Of a DNA stretch of 64,000 nucleotides, positions 25,100-33,796 are shown piece by piece. The notes under the pieces were generated by a model that did not search any database, had not been told where the DNA came from, and saw only the letters and a program-made list of their open reading frames with translations. The stretch is from the NCBI RefSeq assembly GCF_031458075.1, contig NZ_JAVDXT010000001.1:1736001-1800000 (forward strand), written 5' to 3'. How positions within the stretch are numbered: position 1 is the first letter of the stretch; every line of letters begins with the position of its first letter. A program made the translations under genes and the position numbers. The stretch comes from Rhodoferax_B ferrireducens_A (GTDB lineage: Bacteria; Pseudomonadota; Gammaproteobacteria; Burkholderiales; Burkholderiaceae_C).

Positions 25100-26475
25100 C
25101 CAAACGCCACCGCGGCCCGGCGGTGCGCGGCCTTGTCGGCCAGCGCTGCATCGTGCGTGACCAGCAACATGGCCCACTGGTGGGCGGCGGTGCTGGCGCA
25201 CAGCAGCTGCATGGTGCGCTGCTGGGTGATGGGGTCGAGCCGGGATGTTGGTTCGTCGGCAAACAGAAAGTCGGGTTTCAGCAGCAGGATGCGCAGCAGC
25301 GCAAAACGCTGCAGCTCGCCGCCCGATACCTCGCTGGGCAGGCGCGCCAGCAGGTTGGCGTCCAGCTTCAGCTCCTGCATCAGGCTTTGGGACTCGGCGC
25401 TGCTGAGTTGGTGCAGCTTGATCAGGTCGTCCAGGCTGTCGCCGATGCTGCGCTGGGGTGCAAAGGCGGCGGGCGGGTCCTGGTAGAGCTTCTGGAACGC
25501 ATGCGGGCGCTGCCGCGTGCGGCGCACCGTTCCCCGGTCGGGCGCCACCAGGCCCAGCAGCATATGGCCGAGCGTGGTCTTGCCGCAGCCGCTGGGGCCG
25601 GTGATGGCGACGATCTCGCCCTCGGCCAGCGCCAGGTCGACATTCGCGAACACCGGCTCCCGGCCAAAGGACTTGGCCAGGCCCTGGGCCTGGACCACCG
25701 GCGCGGCGCCGCTGCGCAGCGGCCGGGCCAGGCGCGGCCAGTGCGCGGCGTCGGCCTGCACCAGGGCCTGGGTGTAGGCGTGGCGCGGCCGCTGCAGCAC
25801 CTGGCTGGCCGGGCCTTGCTCGACCACCTGGCCGTCCAGCATCACCGCCACGTTGCCGCCTAGCTGGCGGGCCAGGGCCACGTCGTGGGTGATGGTCAGC
25901 AGCGCCTGGCCGGGTTGTAGATGGCTGAGCAGCAGCTGGCCAATCTGCCCGCGCAGTGCGGCGTCCAGGCCTTTGGTCGGCTCGTCGGCGATCAGCAGCT
26001 GGGCGCCGGCCGCGCGGGTGGCGGCAAACGCTACCCGTTGCGCCATGCCGCCGGAGATCTGGTGCGGGTATTTGCGCCGCGCCGGCTCCAGCTGCAGTTG
26101 CTGCAGCGCCTCGCCGGCTTCGGCGTCTGCGGCTGGCCAGGCCTGGCCGCGCACAAAGTGCGCCACCTCGGCCACCTGGGGCTGCAGCCGCATCGCCGGG
26201 CTCAGTGCCAGCCAGGGCTCTTGCGGCAGCATGGCGACCTGGTGGCCCCAGCGCGGCTGCGGGCTGCGCCGGCCCCATACAGCGATCTCGCCGCTCATGC
26301 GCAAGCCTGGCGGCAGCGTGCCCATCACCGCCTGCGCCATGATGGATTTGCCCGAGCCGGACTCGCCCAGCACCGTCAGGCATTCGGCTTCGCGCAGCTG
26401 CAGGCTGACGCCGCGCACCACCGGCTCGGCCCCGGCGCTGACCGCCAGGTTGTGGATTTCAAGCGCCCAGGCCAT
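25096..26475 (-). CDS. Dipeptide/opine/nickel-type ABC transporter, fused double ATPase
   Basis: 459 residues carrying two ABC ATPase domains in one chain, corresponding to DppD plus DppF. Domain 1 (about 1-230) has Walker A GESGSGKS, signature ISGGMAQR and Walker B LLIADEPT. Domain 2 (about 245-459) has GPSGCGKTT, VSGGELQR and LFADEPTSRLD. It energises the two permeases encoded just upstream; its start overlaps the second permease gene by 17 bases. Last gene of the long leftward operon that begins at the zinc-regulator promoter. Metal-chelate or opine-metallophore uptake is inferred from context. Confidence 0.9.
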   Translation of the reverse strand: MAWALEIHNLAVSAGAEPVVRGVSLQLREAECLTVLGESGSGKSIMAQAVMGTLPPGLRMSGEIAVWGRRSPQPRWGHQVAMLPQEPWLALSPAMRLQPQVAEVAHFVRGQAWPAADAEAGEALQQLQLEPARRKYPHQISGGMAQRVAFAATRAAGAQLLIADEPTKGLDAALRGQIGQLLLSHLQPGQALLTITHDVALARQLGGNVAVMLDGQVVEQGPASQVLQRPRHAYTQALVQADAAHWPRLARPLRSGAAPVVQAQGLAKSFGREPVFANVDLALAEGEIVAITGPSGCGKTTLGHMLLGLVAPDRGTVRRTRQRPHAFQKLYQDPPAAFAPQRSIGDSLDDLIKLHQLSSAESQSLMQELKLDANLLARLPSEVSGGELQRFALLRILLLKPDFLFADEPTSRLDPITQQRTMQLLCASTAAHQWAMLLVTHDAALADKAAHRRAAVAFG

Positions 26476-27235
26476 GCTTTTTCCCCAGGGTTTGCAGCGC
26501 CAGCACGGTGGCCAGCAGCAGGAGCACCGGTGGCGCCAGCATCCATGGCGCGTCGGCGTAATACGGCAGGGCCTCGGTCATCAGCAGGCCCAGCTCGGCC
26601 GCCGGCGGGCGCAGGCCGATGCCGACAAAGCCCAGCGCCGATACCGCCAGCACGGCGTTGCACACGGCCAGCGCGGTCAGCGCCAGCAGCGTGCCGCGCA
26701 GTGCCGGCCACACATGCTGCTGCACGATGTAGATACGGCCAAAGCCCAGCAGCTGGCTGGACTGCACCTGCGGCCCGCCCAGCAGCGTCGCCGCCGAAGC
26801 CCGGGTGGTGCGGAAGAATTCGACCCAGGCGGTCAGCACCAGGCCCAGGTACAGCGGCCAGGTGCGGCCCGGCGCCAGCGCCGACAGCAGCAGCACCCAG
26901 AGCAGGCCGGGCAGGGCCAGCACCGCATCGGCCAGAGCCAACAGCAGGCGCTCGGTCCAGCCGTGGCGCCAGGCGGCCAGCAGGCCCAGGCCCGCGCCCA
27001 GGCTGGCGGCCAGCAGCGCCGACAGCAGGGCCAGCGACAGCGAGATCTGCGTGGCCGCCGCCAGCCGCGCCGCCACATTGCGGCCCAGCGCGTCGGTACC
27101 CAGCCAGTAGCTGGCGCTGGGCGCCTGCAGGCTGGCCGACAGGTCTTGCGCGGCCGGGTCGGGCAGCAACGCCGGGGCGATCCAGGCCAGGGCCGCCACC
27201 AGCGCCAGCAGCAGCCAGGACAGCTTGCGGCTCAT
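26459..27235 (-). CDS. Dipeptide/opine/nickel-type ABC transporter permease 2
   Basis: 258 residues, DppC/NikC-like. It begins MSRKLSWLLLALVAALAWIAP (first membrane helix), then YWLGTDALGRNVAARLAAATQISL, the family hallmark of the C-type permease. The EAA-like loop FFRTTRASAATLLGGPQVQSSQLLGFGR follows. About six membrane helices. Start 27235 overlaps the end of permease 1 by four bases (ATGA). Probably heterodimerises with permease 1. Confidence 0.88.
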   Translation of the reverse strand: MSRKLSWLLLALVAALAWIAPALLPDPAAQDLSASLQAPSASYWLGTDALGRNVAARLAAATQISLSLALLSALLAASLGAGLGLLAAWRHGWTERLLLALADAVLALPGLLWVLLLSALAPGRTWPLYLGLVLTAWVEFFRTTRASAATLLGGPQVQSSQLLGFGRIYIVQQHVWPALRGTLLALTALAVCNAVLAVSALGFVGIGLRPPAAELGLLMTEALPYYADAPWMLAPPVLLLLATVLALQTLGKKHGLGA

Positions 27236-28152
27236 CGCGCGCTCCTCGGGTCCAGCCAGTGGCAAAGCGCGTCGACTGCCGTGTTCAGCACGACGAACAG
27301 CAGGCCCATGGCCAGGGCCGTGCCCTGCACCATGGGCACGTCGCGTGCCACGATGGCGTGCACCAGCGCGTGGCCGATGCCGGGCCAGGCAAAAAAGGTT
27401 TCCACCACCACCATGCCCTCGACCAGCAGCACCAGCTGGGTGCCTGCATAGGCGGCCACCGGCACGGCGGCGTTGCGCAGCACATGGCGCAGCGTGACCC
27501 AGCGCGCGGGCAGGCCCTTGGTGCGGGCGAACTGCACATAGGGGCTGGCCAGCACCTGGGCCAGGCTGTGCCGGGTGGTCTGGGCCAGGCCGGGGGCCAG
27601 CGCCAGGGCCAGGGTCAGCGCGGGCAGCACGTAGTAGCTGGCGTCGCCATGGCCGGCCACCGGCAGCCAGTCCCATTGGACGGCGAACAGCGTGGCCAGC
27701 AGCAGGGCCAGCACAAAGGCCGGCACCGCGCGCAGGCCCAGCGCCAGGTTGCCGACCAGCCGGTCCAATGCTGGCCGCTGCAGCAAGGCCACCGCGCCGC
27801 CCAGGCCCACGCCCAGCAGCAGTGCCAGGCCCCAGGCCAGCAGCGACAGCGCCACGGTATGGCCCCACTGGTGCGACAGCGCGGCCAACACCGGTTCGCC
27901 CGACACCAGCGAGACGCCGAAATTGCCCTGCACTACATCGGCCAGCCAGGCCAGCAGCTGCTGCCACAGGGGGCGGTCCAGCCCCAGCTCGTGGCGCACG
28001 GCCTCGGCGGCGGCGCTGTTCACCATGTCGTAGCCATAGCGGCCGGCGGCGATGCGGTAGGCCGCGTCACCGGGCAGCGACTGCAGCAGCGCAAACGACA
28101 GCAGGCCGACCAGCAAGGCCACGCCCAGCATGCGCAGGAGCAGGGCCTTCAT
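27232..28152 (-). CDS. Dipeptide/opine/nickel-type ABC transporter permease 1
   Basis: 306 residues, DppB/NikB-like. MKALLLRMLGVALLVGLLSFALLQSLPGDAA is the first helix with the conserved PGD, and VRHELGLDRPLWQQLLAWLADVVQGNFGVSLVSGEPV is typical. The EAA loop is QTTRHSLAQVLASPYVQFARTKGLP. ATG 28152 overlaps the stop of the binding-protein gene (ATGA); a GTG six bases earlier is less likely. Confidence 0.9.
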   Translation of the reverse strand: MKALLLRMLGVALLVGLLSFALLQSLPGDAAYRIAAGRYGYDMVNSAAAEAVRHELGLDRPLWQQLLAWLADVVQGNFGVSLVSGEPVLAALSHQWGHTVALSLLAWGLALLLGVGLGGAVALLQRPALDRLVGNLALGLRAVPAFVLALLLATLFAVQWDWLPVAGHGDASYYVLPALTLALALAPGLAQTTRHSLAQVLASPYVQFARTKGLPARWVTLRHVLRNAAVPVAAYAGTQLVLLVEGMVVVETFFAWPGIGHALVHAIVARDVPMVQGTALAMGLLFVVLNTAVDALCHWLDPRSAR

Positions 28153-29681
28153 GCCCACACCATTTGGTCAATGCGATAAGAGCGCTCCAGCGGGTCGATC
28201 ACCACCCGGCCCAGGCGCTTGCTGCTGGTGGCGGTGTGCTGGTACCAGGCGATGGGGATCACCGGCAGCTCGGCCTGCAGCACGGTAGCGATGGCGCCGC
28301 GCTGGGCGGAGCGGCGGGCGCCATCGGCCGTGCTGCTCAGGGTCTGCAGCGACTCGCGTACCAGGGCGCTGTTCCAGCCCATGGCGCCCCAATCGCCTCC
28401 GTTCTGGCCAAAGTCCTGCAGCAGCGTGCCCAGAGGGTCGGGCACCAGGCCGTAGTTGCGCGCCAGCAGGGCCAGCTCCAGCGAGCCGTCCTGGTGGCCG
28501 GCCGGGATTTCGCTGGAGTTGCCCACCGTCACCGCCACGTCGATGCCTATGGTTTTCAGCTGCGCCTGCAGCGCGGTGGCTACCACCGGCAGCTCGGGCC
28601 GGTCGGGAAAGGTGCGCAGGGTCAGTTTGAAGGCTTGGCCCTGGCGTTGCAGCATGCCGTCCGGCCCGGGCGTCCAGCCCGCTGCTTGCAACAAGGCGCG
28701 GGCCTGCGGCAGATCGCGCACCAGCGGCTGCAGTCCGGACACATGCCATTCGCCCAGGCCGGGCGGGAACAGCTGGGTCGCGGCGGCGCGTGGTTCGCGC
28801 AGCACGGCGCTGGCGATGCCGGCCCGGTCGATCGCCAGGCTGAGCGCGCGGCGTACCTGCACGTCTTTCAGGAACGGGTGGCCGGCGTTCACCTTGATAT
28901 ACAGGGTGCGCGGGATCGGCAGGGTATGGAACTGCAGCGCCTTGTTGGCCTGCAGCCGGACAAAGTTGGCCGGGTCGTGGGTGAATACCAGGTCGGCCTG
29001 GCCGCTGGTGGCCAGCAGATTGCGGGTTTCGCCGCGGCCCACCGCCAGGTAGCTGACCCGGGCAATCGCGGGCCGCAGGCCCTGCCAGCCGTCGAAGCGC
29101 TCCAGCTGGACTTTTTGCGGAGCTTCCAGCCGGCTGATCTTGTACGGGCCCGAGCCGATCACGGCCTGCACCGAACCATCGGCCGCATAGGCTCCAGGGG
29201 CCAGGATTTGCGTGCTGGTATGGGCCAAAAAAGCCGGCAAGGCGGTGAACGGGCGCGCCAGCTCCAGCAGCACGGCGTTGCCGTCGGCGCTGATCTTTTG
29301 CAGCGGCGTGGCGCCCAGTACGCCGGGCGCTTTGTGCGCCCGCTGCAGCACCAGGGCCACATGGGTGGCATTGACCGGGCTGCCATCGTGGAAGCGCGCG
29401 CCGGTGCGCAGCGTGAAGCGCCACAGCCGCTGGTTGGCCGACACCTCCCAGGCGGCAGCCAGGCCCGGCGCCAACGCGCCATCGGTATCCACCTCGACCA
29501 GGGTTTCGGTGACCTGCAGGCGGCTGAACACATAGCCGGCGCGCGAGGGCTCGAGGCTGTTGATCTCCCAGGGGGCGGCGATGTTCAGCGTGTCTTTCTC
29601 GGCAGCGGCCCAACTGGGCAGCGCGGGGGTGGACAGGGCCAGCGCCAGTGTCTGGCGGCGGGAGAGCATGGGGCTGTTCAT
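28149..29681 (-). CDS. ABC transporter substrate-binding protein, SBP_bac_5 (peptide/nickel/opine type)
   Basis: 510 residues. The N-terminus MNSPMLSRRQTLALALSTPALPSWAAA has a twin-arginine motif (SRRQTL), suggesting Tat export to the periplasm. The mature part is a cluster C binding protein: VTETLVEVDTDGALAPGLAAAWEVSANQRLWRFTLRTGARFHDGSPVNATHV is the family signature. Ligand is not evident. The ABC genes are coupled to a COG0523 GTPase and lie behind znuCBA, so a zinc or other metal chelate is a reasonable guess, with nickel or peptides as alternatives. Confidence 0.87.
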   Translation of the reverse strand: MNSPMLSRRQTLALALSTPALPSWAAAEKDTLNIAAPWEINSLEPSRAGYVFSRLQVTETLVEVDTDGALAPGLAAAWEVSANQRLWRFTLRTGARFHDGSPVNATHVALVLQRAHKAPGVLGATPLQKISADGNAVLLELARPFTALPAFLAHTSTQILAPGAYAADGSVQAVIGSGPYKISRLEAPQKVQLERFDGWQGLRPAIARVSYLAVGRGETRNLLATSGQADLVFTHDPANFVRLQANKALQFHTLPIPRTLYIKVNAGHPFLKDVQVRRALSLAIDRAGIASAVLREPRAAATQLFPPGLGEWHVSGLQPLVRDLPQARALLQAAGWTPGPDGMLQRQGQAFKLTLRTFPDRPELPVVATALQAQLKTIGIDVAVTVGNSSEIPAGHQDGSLELALLARNYGLVPDPLGTLLQDFGQNGGDWGAMGWNSALVRESLQTLSSTADGARRSAQRGAIATVLQAELPVIPIAWYQHTATSSKRLGRVVIDPLERSYRIDQMVWA

Positions 29682-30910
29682 GCGGTCTGTTCCTCGGCAC
29701 TGCGCTCCCAGGACGGAAACGGATCTGCCAGCTGGGCCCAGGCGGCCTGGCCCTTGCGGCTTTCGGTGAAGGTCAGGTGGGCGCGCTTCCAGGCCGTTTC
29801 GATGGCGCTGCGGTCCATGTGCTGGCCGATGAAGACGACTTCGTTGATGCGGTCGCCGAAGGGTTCGGTCCAGTGGCTGTCGAGTGCCTGGCGCTCGGCC
29901 GTGCCAGGCGCCGGCCAGCGGGCCCGTGGCACGGCCGCCCACCACTGGCCTACCGGCTCGTGCGTGGCTACATTGCCGGCGCGCGAGTAGCTCACCGCCC
30001 AACTGGGCCGGCTGGCCAGCCACACATAGCCCTTGGCGCGCAGCAGGCCGGGCAGCGGCTGCTGCATGAAGTCGGCAAAGCGCTGCGGGTGCAAGGGCTC
30101 GGTGCTGCGCAGCACAAAGCTGTGGATGCCATAGGTATCGGTTTCCGGTGTGTGCTGGCCTTCGAGCGCGCGGGCCCAGCCGGGCATGGCGCTGGCGCGC
30201 TCCAGGTTGAACTTGCCGGTGCCCAGGATGGTGGCCAGCGGAATGCGGCCGTGGTCGGCGTAGACGATCTCGGCGCCCGGGTTTAGCGCGTGGATGACGG
30301 CGGCCACCTCGGCACGGCGTTTCAGGTCCACCAGGTCGATCTTGTTGACCACCACCACGTCGGCGAATTCGATCTGCTCGGTCAGCAGGGCGGCCAGGCT
30401 GCGGTCGTCTCCGTCGCCAGCCACCGCGCCGCGCTGGGCCAGCAGGTCACGGCTCGTAAAGTCTTGCAGCAGGTTGAGCGCATCCACCACGGTGACCATG
30501 GTGTCGATGCGCGCCACCTGGTTCAGCGAGGCGCCGTGCTCGTCCTCGAAGTCAAAGGTCGAGGCCACAGGCAGCGGCTCGCCGATGCCGGTGGACTCGA
30601 TCAGCAGGTAGTCGAAGCGGCGCTCGGCGGCCAGCTTGCGGACTTCCAGCAGCAGGTCTTCGCGCAAGGTGCAGCAGATGCAGCCATTGCTCATTTCGAC
30701 CATTTTTTCATCGGTGCGCGACAGGGCGGCGCCGGCGTTGGCCGCGCTCTTGTCGACCAGCGAGGCGTCGATGTTGACCTCGCTCATGTCGTTGACGATC
30801 ACCGCCACCCGCAGGCCTTCACGGTTTGCCAGGATGTGGTTGAGCAAGGTGGTTTTGCCGGCGCCCAGAAAGCCGGACAAGACGGTGACGGGAAGGCGGG
30901 TGTGCAGCAT
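29678..30910 (-). CDS. COG0523/CobW-family GTPase, zinc metallochaperone type (ZigA/ZagA-like)
   Basis: 410 residues. The G domain has Walker A LSGFLGAGKTTLLNHIL, the metal-binding motif GCICCTLREDLL, ESTGIGEP, and the guanine motif NKIDLVDL. The CobW C-terminal domain (about 260-400) follows. COG0523 members deliver zinc to client proteins under starvation and are often Zur-regulated. It lies behind znuA, separated by an interspersed repeat, and its stop overlaps the binding-protein start by ATGA. No His-rich tail is visible. Confidence 0.9.
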   Translation of the reverse strand: MLHTRLPVTVLSGFLGAGKTTLLNHILANREGLRVAVIVNDMSEVNIDASLVDKSAANAGAALSRTDEKMVEMSNGCICCTLREDLLLEVRKLAAERRFDYLLIESTGIGEPLPVASTFDFEDEHGASLNQVARIDTMVTVVDALNLLQDFTSRDLLAQRGAVAGDGDDRSLAALLTEQIEFADVVVVNKIDLVDLKRRAEVAAVIHALNPGAEIVYADHGRIPLATILGTGKFNLERASAMPGWARALEGQHTPETDTYGIHSFVLRSTEPLHPQRFADFMQQPLPGLLRAKGYVWLASRPSWAVSYSRAGNVATHEPVGQWWAAVPRARWPAPGTAERQALDSHWTEPFGDRINEVVFIGQHMDRSAIETAWKRAHLTFTESRKGQAAWAQLADPFPSWERSAEEQTA

Positions 30911-30923
30911 GGTGGAGTTCTGG

Positions 30924-30988
30924 TTTACAAGCTTTTCAGGCCGCCAGCGCAGGTAGTACCTGCGCCAGCAGCTATGGATTGGATAGCG
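30924..30988 (-). repeat. Interspersed repeat between znuA and the COG0523 gene
   Basis: On the minus strand: CGCTATCCAATCCATAGCTG, then CTGGCGCAGGTACTACCTGC, then GCTGGCGGCCTGAAAAGCTT and GTAAACC. The arms TGGCGCAGGTA and TACCTGCGC-type sequence can pair. This is one of the least decayed copies and serves here as the reference. It begins directly after the znuA stop and fills the whole gap to the next gene. Confidence 0.85.
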
Positions 30989-31885
30989 TCAGTTGTTCTG
31001 CATGCCCAGCGCCAGCTGGGTCACGTTGTGCCGCGCCATCAGCAAATAGCTGCTGCCGGGCTGGCCGGGGCCGGACAGGGCATCGGCATACAGGCTGGCG
31101 CCCAGGGTCACGCCGGCGTCCTTGCTCAGCTGGGCCAGCAGCTTGGGGTTGCTCATGTTTTCCATGAACACGGCCTTGATCTTTTCGCGCTGGATCTGGC
31201 GGATCAGCTTGGCCACTTCCTTGGCGCTGGGCTCGGCCTCGGTGGACACGCCCTGGGGCGCGAGGAACTGCAGCTGGTAGTGCGCAGCAAAGTAGCCAAA
31301 CGCGTCGTGCGAGGTGATCACCTTGCGCTTGGGCGCGGGGATGGCGGCGAACTGCTCCTTGGCCCAGGTATCCAGGGTCTGCAGTTCCTGCACATAGGCT
31401 TCGCTGTTGGCCTGGTAGGCGCTGGCGCCGGCCGGGTCGATCTGGCCCAGGGCTGCGGCGATGTTGCGCACATACAGCACCACATTGGTCGGGTCTTGCC
31501 AGGCATGCGGGTCGGCTTCGGGCCGGCCTTTTTCATCGGTCAGGGTACGGCCCTTGACGCCCTTGCTGGCGACCACGCTCGCGCCCTTGTAGCCGGCGGA
31601 TTTGGCCAGCTTTTGCGCCCAGGGCTCGAAACCCAGGCCATTGGTGACCAGCAGCTTGGAGGCCAGGATGGTCTTGGCGTCCGAGGGCTTGGGCTCGAAC
31701 ACATGGGCGTCTTCGTCCGGGCCGACCAGGCTGGTCACGGCCACGCGCTCGCCGCCGACCACGCGCACCAGGTCGCCCAGGATGCTGAAGCTGGCGGTCA
31801 CCGGGATCTTGTCGGCGGCAAAGCCGGCAGTGCACAGCACGGCGGCGGCCAGCGGGGCGAGGAGTTTTTGGACCAGGTTTTTCAT
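30989..31885 (-). CDS. znuA: Zinc/manganese ABC transporter substrate-binding protein
   Basis: 298 residues, cluster A-I metal-binding protein of the periplasm. The signal peptide is MKNLVQKLLAPLAAAVLCTAGFA. Probable metal ligands are His in PDEDAHVFEP, His in ADPHAWQDP, His in ITSHDAFGYFA and Asp in LYADALSGPG. No His-rich loop as in E. coli ZnuA, so manganese specificity cannot be excluded from the chain alone; zinc is favoured because the operon starts next to a Zur-like regulator. It is 28 bases from znuB. Confidence 0.88.
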   Translation of the reverse strand: MKNLVQKLLAPLAAAVLCTAGFAADKIPVTASFSILGDLVRVVGGERVAVTSLVGPDEDAHVFEPKPSDAKTILASKLLVTNGLGFEPWAQKLAKSAGYKGASVVASKGVKGRTLTDEKGRPEADPHAWQDPTNVVLYVRNIAAALGQIDPAGASAYQANSEAYVQELQTLDTWAKEQFAAIPAPKRKVITSHDAFGYFAAHYQLQFLAPQGVSTEAEPSAKEVAKLIRQIQREKIKAVFMENMSNPKLLAQLSKDAGVTLGASLYADALSGPGQPGSSYLLMARHNVTQLALGMQNN

Positions 31886-31913
31886 AGGAAGCTCGGTTGG
31901 AGAGTGGAAGAAA

Positions 31914-32789
31914 TCAGGCAATGCGGTGGCTGCGCGCCAGCGCGCGGGGCAGCCAGCCGCCGGGGGCGAACAGCAAAGACAGGCCGTACAAGGCACCGGC
32001 GCAGCCGATGATGGTTGGGCCGGAGGGCGTATCCAGGTGGTAGGACAGCAGCAGCCCGGCGGTGCCGGCCAGCATGGCCTGGGCGCTGGCGTTCAGCAGT
32101 TGGGCCGGCAAGGTGTCGTGCCAGAGCCGGGCGGACACGGCGGGCAGCATCATCAGGCCCACGGCCATCAGCGTGCCCAAGGTCTGGAAGCCGGCGACCA
32201 GGTTGACGACCACCAGCATCAAAAAGCCTTGCTGCCACAGCCAACCCCGATGCCCGGTGGCGGCCAAAAACACCGGGTCAAAGCTCTCCAATACCAGGCC
32301 GCGGTAGCCGGCGGCCAGCGCCAGCACGCTGATGCTGGCGACCCAGGCGACCAACTGCAGGCCGGCGTTGTCCACGCCCAGCGCGCTGCCGAACAGGATG
32401 TGCAGCAGGTCCAGCTGGGTGCCGTGGCCCGACACCAGGGTGACGCCCAGGGCCAGCGCCACCAGGTAGATCGCGGCCAGGCTGGCGTCTTCTTTCAGGG
32501 CCGTGGTGCGGCTGACCCAGCCGGCCAGCGCCGCTACCAGCATGCCGGCCAGCACGCCGCCCAGGGCCATGGCCGTCAGCGACAGGCCGCAGAGCATGAA
32601 GCCTATGGCCACGCCGGGCAGGATGGCGTGGCTCAGCGCGTCGCCGAGCAGGCTCATGCGCCGCAAGGTCAGAAACACACCCAGCGGCGCGGCGCTGAGC
32701 GACAAGGCCAGGGTCGCCACCAGGGCCCGGCGCATGAAGGCGAATTCGGCGAACGGGGCCACGCCCAGCTCCCATAGCGCGTGCATCAT
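31914..32789 (-). CDS. znuB: Zinc ABC transporter permease
   Basis: 291 residues with about eight to nine membrane helices, ABC-3 family. FMRRALVATLALSLSAAPLGVFLTLRRMSLLGDALSHAILPGVAIGF is the conserved N-terminal block with the cytoplasmic loop that contacts the ATPase. FQTLGTLMAVGLMMLPAVSARLW is the second conserved block. Its start overlaps the znuC stop (ATGATG), so it is coupled to znuC. Confidence 0.92.
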   Translation of the reverse strand: MMHALWELGVAPFAEFAFMRRALVATLALSLSAAPLGVFLTLRRMSLLGDALSHAILPGVAIGFMLCGLSLTAMALGGVLAGMLVAALAGWVSRTTALKEDASLAAIYLVALALGVTLVSGHGTQLDLLHILFGSALGVDNAGLQLVAWVASISVLALAAGYRGLVLESFDPVFLAATGHRGWLWQQGFLMLVVVNLVAGFQTLGTLMAVGLMMLPAVSARLWHDTLPAQLLNASAQAMLAGTAGLLLSYHLDTPSGPTIIGCAGALYGLSLLFAPGGWLPRALARSHRIA

Positions 32790-33529
32790 GCGGCGGCTCT
32801 CAAGCTATCAATGGCGCAGACTTCGGCCGTCTCGTCCCAGGCCTCGGCCATGGCGCGGGCCTGGCGCAAGAAGGGTTCGGCCATCACCTGCGGCGTCGGC
32901 CCCCAGGCGACTTTTTCGCGCGCCAGCAGCAGGGTCTGCGGGAAGTGCTGGCGCACCTGGGCGTCGTCGTGCAGCACGGCGACCACGGTGCGGCCCTCGG
33001 CATGCCACTGGCGCACCAGGGCCAGCAGGGCGGCGGTGGTCTTGCTGTCCATGGCGGTGAAGGGCTCGTCCAGCAGGATCAGCTGCGCGTCCTGCACCAG
33101 CATGCGGGCAAACAGCACGCGCTGCAGCTGGCCGCTGGACAGCGAACCCAACGGCCGGTCGGCAAAGCCGTCCAGCCCCACGGCCAGCAAGGCCGCATCG
33201 GCCTGCGCCAGTTGGGCTGCGTCCACGCCGCCCCAGGCGCCGCGCCGCGGCCAGCAACCCAGCAGTACGCAGTCGCGCACCTGGATGGGGAAGCCACGGT
33301 CGATCTCGGCCAGTTGCGGCAGGTAGGCGATGCGATCCCGCGGCACGGCCACCCGCACCTGGCCGCCGCTAGGGGGTAGCAAGCCCATGGCGGCTTTCAG
33401 CAGCGTGCTTTTGCCCGAACCATTCGGGCCGACCACGGCGGTCAGCGAGCCCGGCTCGAACTGCCCGCTGACATGGTGCAGCGCCGGGTGCTGACGGTAG
33501 CTGACGGTCAGGTTGTCCAGCCTCACCAT
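32786..33529 (-). CDS. znuC: Zinc ABC transporter ATP-binding protein
   Basis: 247 residues. Walker A is VGPNGSGKSTLLKAA, Q-loop IAYLPQ, signature LSSGQLQRVLFAR, Walker B LILLDEPFTAMD, and switch His in VAVLHDD. It matches the ZnuC/MntB-type ATPases that serve ABC-3 permeases. Its ATG at 33529 lies inside the stop region of the small membrane gene before it, and its stop overlaps znuB. Confidence 0.93.
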   Translation of the reverse strand: MVRLDNLTVSYRQHPALHHVSGQFEPGSLTAVVGPNGSGKSTLLKAAMGLLPPSGGQVRVAVPRDRIAYLPQLAEIDRGFPIQVRDCVLLGCWPRRGAWGGVDAAQLAQADAALLAVGLDGFADRPLGSLSSGQLQRVLFARMLVQDAQLILLDEPFTAMDSKTTAALLALVRQWHAEGRTVVAVLHDDAQVRQHFPQTLLLAREKVAWGPTPQVMAEPFLRQARAMAEAWDETAEVCAIDSLRAAA

Positions 33530-33666
33530 GGTGCGATGCCCTGGTTGGCCCAGGCCACGCCCAGCCAGAGCAGGGCGACGGCCGGCACAACGGCCAGTAC
33601 CCGCAGCCAGGCCGGCCAGGCCAGCACGCTGCGTTGCAAGAGGTTTCGGGGGGAGGGCGCGGACAT
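33523..33666 (-). CDS. Small single-span membrane protein, first gene of the zinc operon
   Basis: 47 residues. A basic N-terminus (MSAPSPRNLLQRSVLAW) is followed by one hydrophobic helix (LRVLAVVPAVALLWLGVAWA) and a short tail ending GIAPW. ATG 33666 is the only start, because an in-frame TAA lies two codons upstream. The stop TGA lies just inside znuC, sharing seven bases with it, so the two are coupled. No family recognised. Position directly behind the Zur-type operators suggests a zinc-starvation role, perhaps as an accessory to ZnuBC. The Shine-Dalgarno sequence is weak. Confidence 0.6.
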   Translation of the reverse strand: MSAPSPRNLLQRSVLAWPAWLRVLAVVPAVALLWLGVAWANQGIAPW

Positions 33667-33702
33667 GGGACTTTACAAAATGGACGAATAAATGCCACAG
33701 GG

Positions 33703-33759
33703 TTGCGGTAATAATGCAACCTGATTGCGGTTAATGTAATGCAACTTAGTTGCGTTATT
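33703..33759. promoter_or_regulatory. Divergent Zur operator region with three palindromes
   Basis: Box 1 at 33703-33720 reads TTGCGGTAATAATGCAAC. Box 2 at 33725-33745 has the same form, TTGCGGTTAAT followed by GTAATGCAAC. Box 3 at 33741-33753 is GCAACTTAGTTGC, and the run ends TTGCGTTATT. The TTGC...GCAA arms with an A+T centre fit a dimeric Fur-family repressor. The block lies between the leftward znu operon and the rightward zur operon and could silence both when zinc is bound. Confidence 0.65.
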
Positions 33760-33796
33760 GGTGCCGCCATTGAAATTTACACAAAACCACCACGCC

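Noticed and set aside
30989..31885. Manganese-specific binding protein (MntC/SitA) instead of ZnuA
   Set aside because: The ligand set does not decide between the metals, but linkage to a Zur-like regulator and a COG0523 GTPase favours zinc.
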